64,000 nucleotides of DNA, taken from NCBI GenBank assembly GCA_951213105.1, contig OX578140.1:117040653-117104652 (forward strand), read 5' to 3'. Positions 1-11,499 of this stretch are shown piece by piece (the stretch's first letter is position 1; every line of letters starts with the position of its first letter). The notes beneath the pieces are model-generated. The model did not search any database, was not told where the DNA came from, and saw nothing but the letters and a program-made list of their open reading frames with translations. The stretch comes from Amaurobius ferox. Lineage: Eukaryota > Arthropoda > Arachnida > Araneae > Amaurobiidae. Position numbers and translations under genes: made by a program.

Positions 1-1500
1 AGAATATTTATTGAAAGTGGACATTGCTCAATGATTGGATATATCTTGATCTTCGCCTCATCAGTAAGGTAATAAAATGGAGTGTGCGGAGGTTTGCCCC
101 ACGACTGAGCTTTGGATGGGGACGAGCGGGGGTTTTCAGGGCGGCCCCTTCCTCGCCGAAATTCGACCGAGGCCTTCTCATCAGGTGAGGGAGTGTGTGG
201 CAGCAGATGACTCTGCTCCTACCAAAGACATCGATCGAAGATGCTAGGATACCCGAATTATAAGTTCGGAGTGGAAACTAGCTTTTGCTCAAGCCTTATA
301 GTGTCGGTCTCGTAGCACAAGGTCCCGAGTTCGGTCTTGATTCGGGACTAGCAACATCCGCCGCTACAGGTGTATGAATATCTTTAAAGACTAAATTTAA
401 CTCTATAGATATATCATCGTCATATGAATTTAGTATTCGCATTTTATTTTGTGAATATTAAGTTCACAAAACTGAAAATCAATAGACGTCTTCATTTGAT
501 GAATGACTTAAGCTATTTTTGGTAAAGATGGTAAAAGTAATATTGGGGATTTTAAGTATCGACGAAATTTTCTATATTTATAAGTCTTAATCATGTTTTA
601 CTTTATATTACCATGATTTAACTTTAAAAAACTATTATGTAACTTTGTAACATGCTGTATTTATTCAAGAGAAATAATTTAAACATTAAAATAGAGAACG
701 TTACTGACAATCTTATGACATTATTTGAGTCATTGTTTATAATGCATTTCCATTGCAATGATTTTAAACTATTGGTGCTCTCTATCTTCGATTTTCGCAA
801 TAAGTACCGCATTTAGTAAAGGTTAATTAGCTTTCTTCATTTTCTTGGTCGAAAATTTATATCAAATTAAAATTGGTGGACTCGATTTTCTGACCAATAC
901 GTCTGAACTTAAAGTCGTATTAGCTGATTTATACATAGAATTCATTTTAAAACCGGTTGATGTCACAAAGTCGGTTGATGGTCCAAATTTTACAAATTAC
1001 ACGAGAGATTTAGACTCATTTTAATCTGTACTATATTCCCCTAGTAAAGTGGTTTCCAAACAGATATAGTTGAAAAACTTTAATTGACTTATGAATAGCA
1101 AATAATTTTTATTTCATGCAGGGCCACCCATACAAATTATGATCCTCCTAAAAACATTTATCACAGCCTACCCCGTCTCCATATTTGTTTTACGCGCCTC
1201 TCTGAAATTTTGTTTTCTTCATTCTCAAAATAAGAATATCGGGGATCCGAACCCTTTCTGGGGCCTCAATTGAATAGTGTAAAAGGGCCACCCTTCTTAT
1301 GGATGGCTATTTTTAATATTTTGGTATAGTCAATCATATTACGAACTTAATATTTGACAACGTGACATTTTCCTTTCTCTTACTTCATACGAATAAATAA
1401 AATTTAAATTAAAATCGCGTCGGTTGTCAGACAATATGGTAGACAACGGTTGTCACAATACAACGCGCTAAATCCTCGTTAGCATTCATTGCTTCACAAA
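1..1500. other. gene-free left edge
   Basis: I see no coding exon here. Positions 60-370 are clearly more GC-rich than their surroundings. They include a T-arm-like stretch near 318-350 (GGTCCCGAGTTCGG followed by GATTCGGGAC), which could be the B-box region of an old tRNA-derived retroposon, but no A box or target duplication was found. The rest is AT-rich intergenic or intronic sequence. Positions about 1480-1640 align with 12660-12895 and belong to the segment that was duplicated together with the Oatp last exon. Confidence 0.5.
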
Positions 1501-1748
1501 ATTTTCTATTTTTCAGTAAATTTTCCCAGTATGTTTACTATTACGATGTAGTAGCAGTTTTCAATTTGTTAGCTAAAGTATTTGTGGTAATTTAAAAAAA
1601 AATGTTTTAAGCCAACACATATGATAAGTTATTTGTAGAGTTTTCAACAATTTTACATGTTTTGAAACATCTAAAACACGAAAAAACTAGTTTTAGCGTG
1701 ACGTCTATGTATCTGTGTGTGTGTGTGTGTCTGTGCAATATATGTGTC

Positions 1749-2768
1749 CCAAGGCAAATTTGGGACATTGCAAATTATGGAGGAGCGTAACCTACAAAGA
1801 TGGTCCCTGTACTTCTCTTTTAATGCATATACACTTCCCTAAGAAAACACCTGCAAAAGGATGAGCAAGCCATGTTTCTGGGAAATATGGACAACGACCA
1901 CCCAGTTACAAAGGGGCGCAGAAGGGCGCTCTTGGGGAGAGCTGACCCTTGTCCGGTTCGGCTGCACATACACGCAAGGTCGTGAGAACCCCCGGTCCAC
2001 CTGCCAGACATTAATTCTGGGGTGACCGCCATCCTCCTGTCAGCACAGCACCCAATAGCTGGACATTTTTTGGAAATGTCCAATGAAGATACCAGGGGCT
2101 TTGATTGGGGGGACCAGTAAAAAACCTGGGGCTGAATTGTGTAGGAGGAGACATTTTTCCGATGATCGAGAGAGTTTGAGAATTTTCAGAAGGAACGAAA
2201 AAAATTGAGTTTAAGACTTCAGACAGAACGGAGAATTGGTTTGTGTGCTCGAGAGAGAAGAGTCTCTCAAAAATTACGTCTGCAGCGATGTCCGGCGATT
2301 CCTCCACCGAAGTGCCCCGTATCCAGTGTCACATCCAACGATATTCGAAGGTATGAAATGCATGTATCACATATTTAGTCTTTTGACACAGTTTTAATTA
2401 ATGTTTCACTCTCTCGACATCTTGTTAAATCCACACTTGAGTAAATAGTAGGGACGAATTTAATTGCAAACATAAATGGAGATTTTAATTACATACATTC
2501 TTTAAATATTCATTTTTTGAAAATGTCAATGGAGAGTCATTGTAATTTGTTAAGAATGTTAATTGAACCAATCAAATATGTTTTTATTATTATTTTTTAA
2601 TTTCATTTTTATCAATAAATACATTGTTATTGTTTTATATCATGTCCGTTGTCCTCATTTGCCACTAATTTAATTCTATGTATTTTTATTCGACACGGCC
2701 AAGGTCGGAGATGAGAAACTATACTAATTTATGCGTTCTAACAGGACGTGTGGTTAAAACCCACATAA
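1749..2768. other. about 1-kb block inserted in the A2 repeat
   Basis: Compared with other A2 copies, this block interrupts the repeat. The flanks look like an imperfect target duplication (caatatatgtgtcc at about 1735-1748 and caatatgtatcc at about 2769-2780). It is richer in GC than the surroundings at 1900-2330. It contains a stop-delimited ATG followed by a good 5' splice site (see 2288-2350). It may be a captured promoter and first-exon fragment or an unrelated mobile element. I recognise no transposase in it. Confidence 0.4.
2288..2350 (+). CDS. candidate first coding exon, unknown gene
   Basis: An ATG at 2288 opens a 21-codon reading frame (begins MSGDSSTEV, ends QRYSK). It runs straight into AAG|gtatga, a reasonable 5' splice site at 2351. 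An in-frame stop lies upstream at 2177, so 2288 is the first ATG of this frame. The preceding sequence would be a 5' UTR. I do not recognise the peptide. It cannot splice directly in frame to the Oatp last exon 1.3 kb downstream: this exon ends in phase 0 while that one needs one preceding base. At least one further exon would be needed, or the two are unrelated. It sits in a block inserted into a repeat, so it may be a dead captured fragment. Confidence 0.2.
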
Positions 2769-3541
2769 CAATATGTATCCACTCTAACCGAAATACTAAT
2801 TGACCGAATTTAATAAAATTCGGTAAGTCCCTTATGGGTAACCCGGGTGCTGATTAGATTTTATTACAATTCGAGATAAAAGAACATGCCTTTTCTGAGA
2901 AATTGCCCTAGAAAATTGCCGGGATCCACTCTAGCTGAAAAACTAATTAATCATGTTTCACAAATTTTGATAGATAAATCACTTGTGGGTGTCCATGGTC
3001 CTGATTAGATGTTGGTACGATCCGGAAAAAAACTTGACTTTTTTGCAAAATGATCCGCAAGAATCGTCAAAATCTGAAATAAAAGGCTATGTATGCTGAA
3101 ATGCATTAATGCATTTCGTTCGTTTTACATGTAATTTTTGACGATGAACAACCCCATTACTCTAGGACAAGCCGTTCTCGAGATATTTTAGTTTTTTCAC
3201 ATTTTTGCTAAGCCGGTTTTATCCTGCTACGAAATAAAAACGTAAGCTGAATTAAAGGTGAAGTTCTGTGTCATTTAAATTAATTATGCGTGTTATTTAG
3301 TGCAATTAAACACTGCAGTTTAATGAATTAATAATGAAATAAAGAGAAAATGAATTTAAGTCTGCAGGCAAAGTCATGTGCTGCCCACATCAGATATTTT
3401 TTTATCCCTCTTTTATTCTCCTCCGATAGTACGGTCTTTTAGCAACACAGATAGACGAGTTATTTTGTCGTATCAAAAATTTAAGATCCCTTTTAGGACA
3501 GTTATGAAGGTATGAACAATGTTAAAAACAAACTTGTCTAA

Positions 3542-3711
3542 TTTCGTTTCAGGTTTTATTCCCTTTCCGATCATTTTCGTTTCAGGTTTTATTCCCTTTC
3601 CGATCATTTTCGTTTCAGGTTTTATTCCCTTTCCGATCATTTTCGTTTTAGGTTTTATTCCCTTTCCGATCATTTTCGTTTCAGGTTTTATTCCCTTTCC
3701 GATCATTTTCG
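3542..3711 (+). repeat. 33-bp tandem repeat spanning a 3' splice site
   Basis: Four full 33-bp units (3553-3585, 3586-3618, 3619-3651, 3652-3684) are followed by a partial fifth that runs into the Oatp exon. Each unit holds the first 26 or so exon bases (gttttattccctttccgatc...) plus the pyrimidine-rich acceptor 'tttcgtttcag'. Candidate AGs lie at 3551-3552, 3584-3585, 3617-3618, 3650-3651 and 3683-3684; the fourth reads 'ttttag'. Because 33 is divisible by 3, every acceptor keeps the same reading frame. Each extra unit retained would add 11 residues, GFIPFPIIFVS. Confidence 0.9.
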
Positions 3712-3974
3712 GATCGATCGTCGACAGTGCTTGCCTCATTTGGGAAAAGACTTGTGCTAAGACTGGGAACTGTTGGTTCTATGACATGGACAATTACAGA
3801 TACTTGATTCACGGGGTCTCCTCAGTCTTCAGTGCGCTATCAGTATTCTGCGTCATCGGAATGTTCTGTTTCCGTGCCCGGCTCAAGAGGCTCTACGAAG
3901 AAGAGGACGACGACGTGGAAGAACCCACAGCTATAGAACTAGAACCTGTATCAGGATCTGTGACAAAATCATAA
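3685..3974 (+). CDS. Oatp/SLCO transporter, last exon
   Basis: This encodes the C-terminal end of a 12-TM organic-anion-transporting polypeptide, a plasma-membrane carrier for amphipathic organic anions. The exon enters after an AG acceptor in phase 1 (G|GT for Gly). It reads the family hallmark FIPFPIIFGSIVDSACLIW, then a Cys-containing loop (TCAKTGNCWFYD), then RYLIHG and a hydrophobic last membrane segment. An acidic cytosolic tail (YEEEDDDVEE) follows, ending in TKS at the TAA, 3972-3974. FGxxxDSxCxxW and GxCxxYD are typical of SLCO C-termini. No other Oatp exon is seen upstream in the window, so the rest lies to the left or this is an orphan duplicate. The acceptor and exon start are tandemly amplified just upstream. 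A broken paralogue lies at 13135-13421. Confidence 0.8.
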
Positions 3975-4009
3975 TTTCAATGTATGACAGATTTTTTCAG
4001 TTGTTTTGT

Positions 4010-4015
4010 AATAAA
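4010..4015 (+). terminator. poly(A) signal of the Oatp exon
   Basis: AATAAA lies 36 bases after the stop codon in a T-rich context. The paralogous site near 13460 reads AATAATG, consistent with decay of that copy. Confidence 0.6.
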
Positions 4016-4032
4016 GTTATTTTTCTTTAATA

Positions 4033-4788
4033 CAGGGTGAGTCAGAACTCTTGGGCCAAACTTTAAGGGGTGATAAATCACATGTAAACAAGCAATTTTT
4101 GTCATACAAAACAGGCTCGTAACGCAAGTGGTGAACCGCTAGGTGGTAGCTCATGAAATGAGGAAATGATGACTCTCTCGTGAAAAGAAGAAACACAAAA
4201 ATGACAGAGTAGGCACGAAGTACGTTTTACTGACAGAATTTGCAGAATACATGGGCAAAGTTACAGAAACTGCTCAAAAGTGCGACCACCAGCACTAATG
4301 CAGGCTTCACCCTGAGACGTAGCGAGCGGTGCACGTTAGCAAAAACACCCGGCACCGAGCTTTTATTCTTTCTGCAGCTTTTTAACCAAAATTCTATCAG
4401 CTAGAATAAACAATTAAAAGCTGTTGCCACAAGTGCATAAAAATCGTCTGCAAACAAAATTATTATTTTCTATTACTTTACAAGAGAAGAACAGTGGCGT
4501 TGCAAGTTTAGGTTCGTTCGCTAGTTCCAATGTTTCCGCTACGATCGCATTTTTCGCAAAATGCTAATAGGCTATCCAAAATGCGAAAATGAAAGAAGAG
4601 GTTTTAGCTTTTTTGCTAAAGAAATTTTAAACTCAGCTTAAACCCTGGCTAGTTCTGACGCAGTCGTCACTGAGTTCAATGTCAACGACGTCTAGCGGTT
4701 GCGACCCTGCTTTGTATGACAAAAATTGCTTGTTTAGATGTGATTTATCACCCCTTAAAGTTTGGCCCAAGAGTTCTGACTCACCCTG
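4033..4788. mobile_element. TA-flanked MITE with about 80-bp TIRs
   Basis: The ends are near-perfect inverted repeats of about 78 bp starting CAGGGTGAGTCAGAACTC, with one mismatch noticed. They are flanked on both sides by TA (4031-4032, 4789-4790), as in Tc1/mariner insertion. The 756-bp interior has no transposase ORF. The paralogous segment near 13480 continues without this element and acts as an empty site. It is therefore a non-autonomous mariner-type element that landed just after the Oatp poly(A) signal. Confidence 0.85.
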
Positions 4789-4790
4789 TA

Positions 4791-6630
4791 TAGGTAAATT
4801 ATTCTAATTAAGCCTGTCAAAACAGGAAAACTAACAGTCTTAAAAAATTAAGTTGCAACCTCTTTTTTTTTATTAAATTTTTATTTTATTTAAACATTTA
4901 TAATGCTTAGCATTGAAAATTGGCACAGTTAGTGTATGTCCCGTTACGCGTCACACCGTAGGGAATCGTTTCAATAAGTGACTAGCAGCAATGCAGTTGT
5001 ACCTTCGTTGTAAGTGCGCAGCTCAGATTGTGGCATTGAAGCAACAGAGCTCCAAAGGTAGAGGGGTGAGAATTTAAACAGTTCAACATTCAACGATATA
5101 AAATTAGGAGAGAGCAAGAGCAGGATAAAAAAGTAATCGGATTCTAGACCATAGAAAAGGGTGGAAATTAAAAGAGTTAATTAATTATTAACATTGGATC
5201 AAATGATTCAGAGATCACTGTATAGCTGATGAAAAAAACTCCACCTCTTGTTATCCATTGCTCATCGTAGAGAAAATTTTGAGATGCCATTTGATTAGGA
5301 ATTACGTCCCCTACAAATTACTTACTGTACATAAAATTTGTATAAGGGGGACGTCCTCATATTAAAACGCGCACAAACATTATAATTTCCAATGACAATA
5401 TCCAACTTTGACAACATAGTTCGAATCTAGAGCAAAATTCAATCTTTGATGCCAAATTTCAAGGCATTTGAAGTAAGCATTTGCGAGTTATGTATATGGA
5501 AAGTTTTGAGCTCCTAATGTTAAATTTGTATCCCAGACTTTTATTTTGTATCTTCTGTAATAACTATTTTCTCACTCTAATTTTATCTGTATTGCGTTAC
5601 AACAAAGCAACCCAAACAAAATTATGTGATTCTTATATTTTTTTAAATAAATTTTGTATGAAATATGAATTATGAAATTAATATTCGAAAAATATATGAA
5701 TAGGAACTTACACGTACTGCGATGGAAATCGATCAATGAAGACATTTTATATGAGTATGTAAAATGTCAGCTGTTTCCTCCTTATAGTTTTTCGCTATGC
5801 TTAAATATTCATCAGCGGGATGATTGAACAAAAATGACTAATTTGAAATAGTTATACTAATTTTAATTTAATATTTATTTCATAAAACGTACATTTCTTT
5901 TTACCCTGTTTAAATAAAATTTTGTATTAAATGTGCCCATTCAACGTAATTCATCAACTGCAACAAAGAGTTGAAGAAGGGGTGGAGGGTTGAAACTTGT
6001 ATTGTTAAAATGGGACTTTATAAGCCGTCTAATGACGTATTATTAATTACTCTACGATTAATAACCCCGGAGTTAATGCGAATTGAAATAGACCACAAAA
6101 TTATGTGATAATTTATAATAAAATATTTATTAAAAGTAATAAATATATAAAAATTTATAATAAAAATACAATAAATAATGAAATTATGTTTGCTAATTAC
6201 TATAAGACGTAGTAGCTTTACGTCAAAAGACTAATCTGAATATTTGTTGTTTAGCATATGATAGCTATTACAACAACTTAAAAACCGTGAGCCATTGTTA
6301 AAACATCTATTCGATGAACTAATCTCACAATTTAGTTATACATTGACATATTGGAATGTTATTATTTACAATGTGTTGATTCCTTCATTCGTGTACTTCG
6401 TCCATTAATTTAACCGTTTTAAAATACCATAAGATGATTATTGAAAAAATAATTACGTTCTCAAACACAAGATGATATATCGGAATACACCAGTAACGTC
6501 TTTCAGTGATGCAGCAAATGGCCCACTTTATTGGAACAGTTGTGGTCACTTAACGAAATTTTTATTCAACCCTTATCGTAATCTCGTGAATCTGGAACAC
6601 AATACTAATGGCACCACTGCAATGTATATA
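4791..6630. other. gene-free AT-rich stretch
   Basis: I see no exon-like reading frame, RNA gene or recognisable transposon here. The short ORFs look random. The region is low in complexity between 5650 and 6200 (TA- and TTTA-rich). Confidence 0.5.
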
Positions 6631-7355
6631 CAGGGTGTCCCCAAAAAAATTGAAACGCGTTTTAATTCTTTACCTGTTGGAGATAAGTGGGCAATGTAAA
6701 TTGCAAAAATGTTGAAAGAAAGGTAGGAAATAAGACTACGTTAATGAAATAGTCCTGCCATTAATTTTCAAAAAGTTACACTTTTTAAGTTTTTATACGA
6801 CCCCCTTAGACGAATTTGGCCAATCAGAAAATTTTTATTTTTAATGCAACAAGATCATTAAAAAAACCGCATATATGTATCTTTAAAATCAACTGAATTA
6901 TGATAAAGGGAAAAATCTGACTTATGCCACTTCTCCATACGATGTGGAAGGCTGTTTCATCAGGGAAAATAGGGATCATAAACAAATTGACGATGGAAAT
7001 TGCTCAGATCAAAAATACGTTAATATGTGTCAAAAATTTTTATCACAAATGCATCTAAATAAAGCATTACACAGACAGAGATCATATAAAGCAGTGGTAC
7101 TCACTACGTGGTTGGGTATCCTATGTATTATCATCCAGTTTTATCTTATTTGTGATATGTCACAAATTTACATTTCTAATTTGATATAGGATCCCCATTC
7201 ATAATGTTAAATTTTGAATTAAATATAACTCACTCAATTTTAAAGATACAGATATGCGGGGTTTTTTAATGATCTTGTTGCATTAAAAATAAAAATTTTC
7301 TAATTGACTAAATTTGTCTAAGTGGTTCGTATAAAACTTTAAAAAGTGTAACTCT
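6631..7355. mobile_element. probable MITE with long inverted arms
   Basis: The left arm (about 6760-6900: aagttacactttttaagttt ... caacaagatcattaaaaaa) is repeated inverted at about 7235-7352 (ttttttaatgatcttgttgc ... aactttaaaaagtgtaact). The left outer end begins CAGGGTGTCCCC after TA, typical of mariner-type ends. The matching right terminus is not obvious, so that boundary is uncertain. There is no transposase inside. Confidence 0.5.
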
Positions 7356-8448
7356 TTGATTAATATTTCTACATAGAAATTAAAAAAAAAGAAAGAAAGC
7401 CACAAAAAATCCTTTGTACTCGTATGTTTTATGTATATGTACAGTTTAGACATTGTATCTATCTATGTTGTCGTCTTACAAAAGAGCAATCATTATTTTT
7501 ATAACCTAATCTGCTAGCCGGTGTATTTTTTATACCAGCTTACACCAAACAGCACTAAAACTAAGCCATTCCTTTCAAAGATCTATTGCTTAAAACATTT
7601 TCTTTCTTAGAAACTTTTTTGTGACATGATCGAATATTTTCACCTAGATATGAATACAACTTTATATTCTAGGAAAAAAAGGGTAAAATGTTAGTGTTTT
7701 ACATGTTTAAACATTAATAAAATACTTTTTTAATCTTAAAACTTCCTATTGAAAAGCTTTACTATGGCGCGCAAGTCTTTTTCATCTAATCAATTATAGG
7801 GAAAGAAAATCGCCCCTCCTTATCTAACTGCATATTTTGTCCACAACTCAGAGTCTCTAACCCAAGCAGGTCCTCATAAAGGGGGGGGGGGGGGGTCAGT
7901 TGGGACCACGGTACTAAGACCCGAAGACTGTTAGGGGTCCGTGAACATTGCTATGAATAAAAATATTTACTATAGAACAGCTGTGTATGAATTTATAATT
8001 TTTTTTTCTAAATTAGTTGAAGATTGTTCGATTTCCGAAATAGTTAAAAAAGGCTGAAAGATATCCTTAGTTCAATACAAGTCATCTGAGTAGAGATAGC
8101 GGCACAGTGTCATTGCGTTTAACGGCAGAATCTGTCCATTATTTGTTTTTATTAAACAGTATTATTTTTTCACCCGTGTCACACGACTGAAGAATACATG
8201 CAATATATTACAAGGTCCTTTGTCACCTTTTACCTACTCGTAAAAAGAAAGAGTGTAACACAAAAGAACTCGCTTTAACACGCAAATTTATTTTTTCATT
8301 TGAATGTTGTGTTTTTTTTTATTTTAGAGGAAGACATACTAATTCCTTAAATGTGTCTTCTCTTGAGGAAGAGCTGATTTTAAATAATGCGTAGATAAAC
8401 AGTAATCAAGAACTCACGCCATTGCTCATGTAAACAATGAAATATCTG
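7356..8448. other. gene-free stretch
   Basis: No supported gene is seen. A pure G run occurs at about 7881-7894. The remainder is ordinary AT-rich sequence without recognisable repeats of the A or B families. Confidence 0.45.
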
Positions 8449-9030
8449 ATGTGGGCAGCACATGACGTTCCCTATAGTTTCAAATTTTATTTTTTCTTTA
8501 AAATTTTCTTATAATGTAATCGTTTTGATTTTAACGCAAAAAATAACGAATGAAACGGATATAAAATAAAATACATTATTAGAACATATACTTCATTTCA
8601 ATACAGACTCAAATGTATTTTCTTATTTTTTGTTTCATGATGCATTGAATTTAATTGCAGAAAATAACATTAATACTTCTCTGATATTATATCGAATTTG
8701 TATTTTTAATGCGTTTTCGTTTCATTTAGTAATTTAATGCTTTTTAAAACGTCTTCAGCTCTTCAATATTCCGAAAAAATAAAATATCTCAAAAACGAGT
8801 CATTCTAGAAATATGACGTAAATCTTATTCGCTCTGTTGTCAAGCATTATACGAAGCAATTTTAATCATTTATTTCAGATTTTGACGAATTTTGCGGGGC
8901 ATTTCTCACAACAGGTTGGTTCTATTTTTCCGAATCATGTCAAAATATAATCATTAACCGGATAACCCACAAGGAATTTAACTACTAAATTTTGAGAGAT
9001 TTTAATTAAATTTCAAATAAATAGAAAAGA
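8449..9030 (-). repeat. A-family repeat, reverse copy
   Basis: It starts at the reverse complement of the family terminus (TCTGATGTGGGCAGCACATGA) and continues with reverse-strand A2-like sequence, such as the stretch around 8930-8990 resembling 'gattagattttgg...'. The inner boundary is not sharp. It is decayed and non-coding. Confidence 0.5.
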
Positions 9031-9589
9031 AATTCATTGAATAATTTTTAGCTACAACTGAAAAATGTCGTATGCTTATCTAAATTCCAAAAACCTCAAT
9101 TTCCCAACAATAGTCCATCTTAGAGTAATGAGGTTAGTCTTATTCGATTTGTGTATAAAACAATCATTTAATTAACGAATTTAAGCATGTTTAGCCTTAT
9201 ATTTCAGGTTTTAATGAATTTTGTGGGCCATCTCGCAAAGGAAGGTAGGTTCTTTTTTCTCAAATCATACCAAAATCTAATGAGCACAAAGGTCACCCAA
9301 AATAGACGTACGTACATACAAATTTTGTGAAATTTCGTTGAATAGCTTTTGAGTTAGAGTACATACATGCATTTAAAAGACAGACAGACACACAGAGAGA
9401 TAGACAGACAAACAGTCACATAGGTTTTCTATGTTCTAGAGTTCTTGAAATGTGCAGCTCCGGCGACCACTGGAATTCCAATTTTTGACACGATTCTAAT
9501 ATTTTCCCTATACATTACCATGTCTTGTAGGGAAAGTAAAAGAGCCCTTTTCACACATTTTCACACACACACAAAAAAAAAAATGACAA

Positions 9590-10290
9590 GTCACTAGCCC
9601 TTTGTGTCCGTGAGTGTGTTGAGTCGATATCTCACAGACGAATGGAAGGTTTTGAACGAAATTGGTACAAAAATTGCAATCAGTGAAGACTGGAAGCTTA
9701 TTGATTTTAAACGCAATCAGATGTTAGGAAGTTACCCCCATATTTTCGAATGAAATTTTCAAAAAATCATCAAAAATCAAAATCTTCAATAATGTTACAT
9801 AATAATTTATTATGTAACTTTTTATTGGAAAACGATTCATATAAATTTTAGAACCCTAGCATGAACATTTCTCGAGATATTGCACGTTATTTAAATAATT
9901 TTTTAAAAAATCACACAAAATTAAAAACCGTATTAAATATTGTGAAACATGTTCACTTTTCATATGTAATTTTATCAATAATAGTGTTAACTTCATTTTC
10001 ATGAAACTAGTCCATTCCATTCACGAGAGAAGATATTTTGTGTAATAATTTTGTATTTTGACGTCCAAAAAGTTGTCAGTACAGTCATTTATATATAAGA
10101 AATGCTCTTTTCTCAGTTTGTCTGTAACGCTTTGCTATAAATTTGGCAAACTGGGTGACTCATTTAGCGAAATATCGCCAACTTGGCGATATCTTGCCCC
10201 AAGTTCACGAAAATATATTTTACAAAATTTTAGGAATCCTAAATTTTATCCTATCTATTTTATTATCCTATCTATTTTATTAATCCTATC
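9590..10290 (+). repeat. A1-family repeat, 5'-truncated
   Basis: It shares with the copies at 25-30 kb an ordered set of blocks: the 'tctcacagacgaatgga' block, 'ttggtacaaaaatt', 'acgcaatcagatgtt', 'catgaac.tttctcgagatatt', 'ttccattcacgagagaaga' and 'cgccaacttggcgatat'. It is more diverged than those copies. Just after it (10240-10310) is a short tandem of 'tcctatctattttat'. Confidence 0.6.
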
Positions 10291-10429
10291 TATTTTATCC
10301 GCCACCCCACTGGAGGCGGCACATCCCAATGGTTGCCATATCATTGGAGGTGACAACCACAGGAACCGCGTGTATCCTCCTTCTTCTACCACTAGCCTCT
10401 GGGAAAGACTTATGGGCATACATATTTAA

Positions 10430-10900
10430 CGTGTTCTTACTCCCCATGTAAAACTATTTCGATGATCGTAATTAAATTTTATTATGCGCAAATCTAACTT
10501 GACATTTAGAAGTTTTTCATCCACTAGGTATAGTAAATTAGAAACTAATATTTTATTATGTAAAAGTGATGGTTTGTGTTCCAGTCAACATATTCCTAAA
10601 ATTTAAAATTGCAATTATTCTAATTCTTTTCATGTGTTAATATTACATTTCGTTGTTTACCTTGGAAAAGGCGAAACTCTTTATTAAAAGGAAATATAAT
10701 TCTCACAAAAGAGGTGAATAAAAAAAACTAAACGTTAAAAAAAAACTATATCATCTCGTAGGAAACGCAATTAATTTACAACGCACTAATAGACTCCCAA
10801 ATATATCGAACCTGTCCCACAAAGCGTGAAGCGCACTATATTTTCAATGAAGAATATTAATTTCACCAAACGCGACAGGAATTATCAAATAAATTGAACT
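10430..10900. other. gene-free stretch
   Basis: Nothing recognisable is seen: no exon, RNA gene or family A/B sequence. Confidence 0.4.
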
Positions 10901-11335
10901 TCATTTTCCAAGATATTAAATATTCATCAATTTGGCGTTATTTTCATTAATTTTGTGTCATTTTGTCGAATTTGGCGTTATGTGACATTATTGAAAATTC
11001 TGATTTTTTATGGATTTTTCAAAATTTTATTCGAAAATTGTTGGATCTTCCGAACATTCGATTGCGTTTAAAATAGAAGGTATTACAGTATTCAGTGATT
11101 GTAATAATTACCAAATTTAGTTCAAAACCCTCCATTAGTTTCACAGATTTGTGGGGACACACACACACACACACTAACATATATGAGTACACACAGATAT
11201 GACTTCAAAAACGTTCCATTCAAGTTTAGGAATGCATTAAATGTGCTTTACCGCCGACAGCTCAAATTCCAGTTTTCGAACCCGTTACAATAGTTTCCCT
11301 ACACATTACACTATGCATGTAAGGGGAAAGTAAAG
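10900..11335 (-). repeat. A1-family repeat, reverse partial copy
   Basis: Read on the minus strand it shows the family order: 'actttcccc' start, GTTCGAAAAC, TTTGAAGTCATATCTGTG, a (TG)n tract seen here as (AC)n at 11158-11174, then 'accaaatt' and 'acgcaatcgaatgttcgga'. It is non-coding. Confidence 0.55.
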
Positions 11336-11499
11336 AACAATCAACTTTAATTATAATAAATAACGGACTCAAAACAATCATACTGGGGAAAAGACTGGAA
11401 AAATCAAGATAAATTGCTAAAAACTATATCGATCTCTTGGTGTTATTTTAAAATTCCTTTGATTAAAAAATGAATATTACTGAAAGGAATCTGCGCGTC

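Larger units (their letters stand above)
1640..3405 (+). repeat. A2-family interspersed repeat, interrupted
   Basis: The left part (1640-1750) carries the A2 signature: an ACACGAAAAAACTAG stretch, GCGTGACGTCT and a (TG)n tract. The right part (2768-3405) continues with the 'ccactctaaccgaaa' stretch and the diagnostic end CATGTGCTGCCCACATCAGA. Related copies lie at 31990-33116, 33755-34190 and 36265-37092. The two halves are separated by about 1 kb of unrelated DNA. The repeat is absent from the paralogous segment at 12.9 kb, so it probably arrived after that duplication. No ORF is seen in the A2 sequence. Confidence 0.6.

Noticed and set aside
2011..2307. 98-residue and 87-residue minus-strand ORFs near 1820-2307
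   Set aside because: They show no family motifs and overlap the plus-strand 5' UTR-like block. They are likely chance frames in GC-richer DNA.
2288..3974. A two-exon mini-gene joining 2288-2350 to the Oatp last exon
   Set aside because: The phases do not fit: exon one ends in phase 0 while the Oatp exon needs one base. Direct splicing shifts the frame.
7881..7894. Pure G and C runs (also about 22511, 27673, 34011, 45396) as regulatory quadruplex sites
   Set aside because: They are single homopolymer runs of the kind that vary by slippage or sequencing error. Nothing around them suggests a function.
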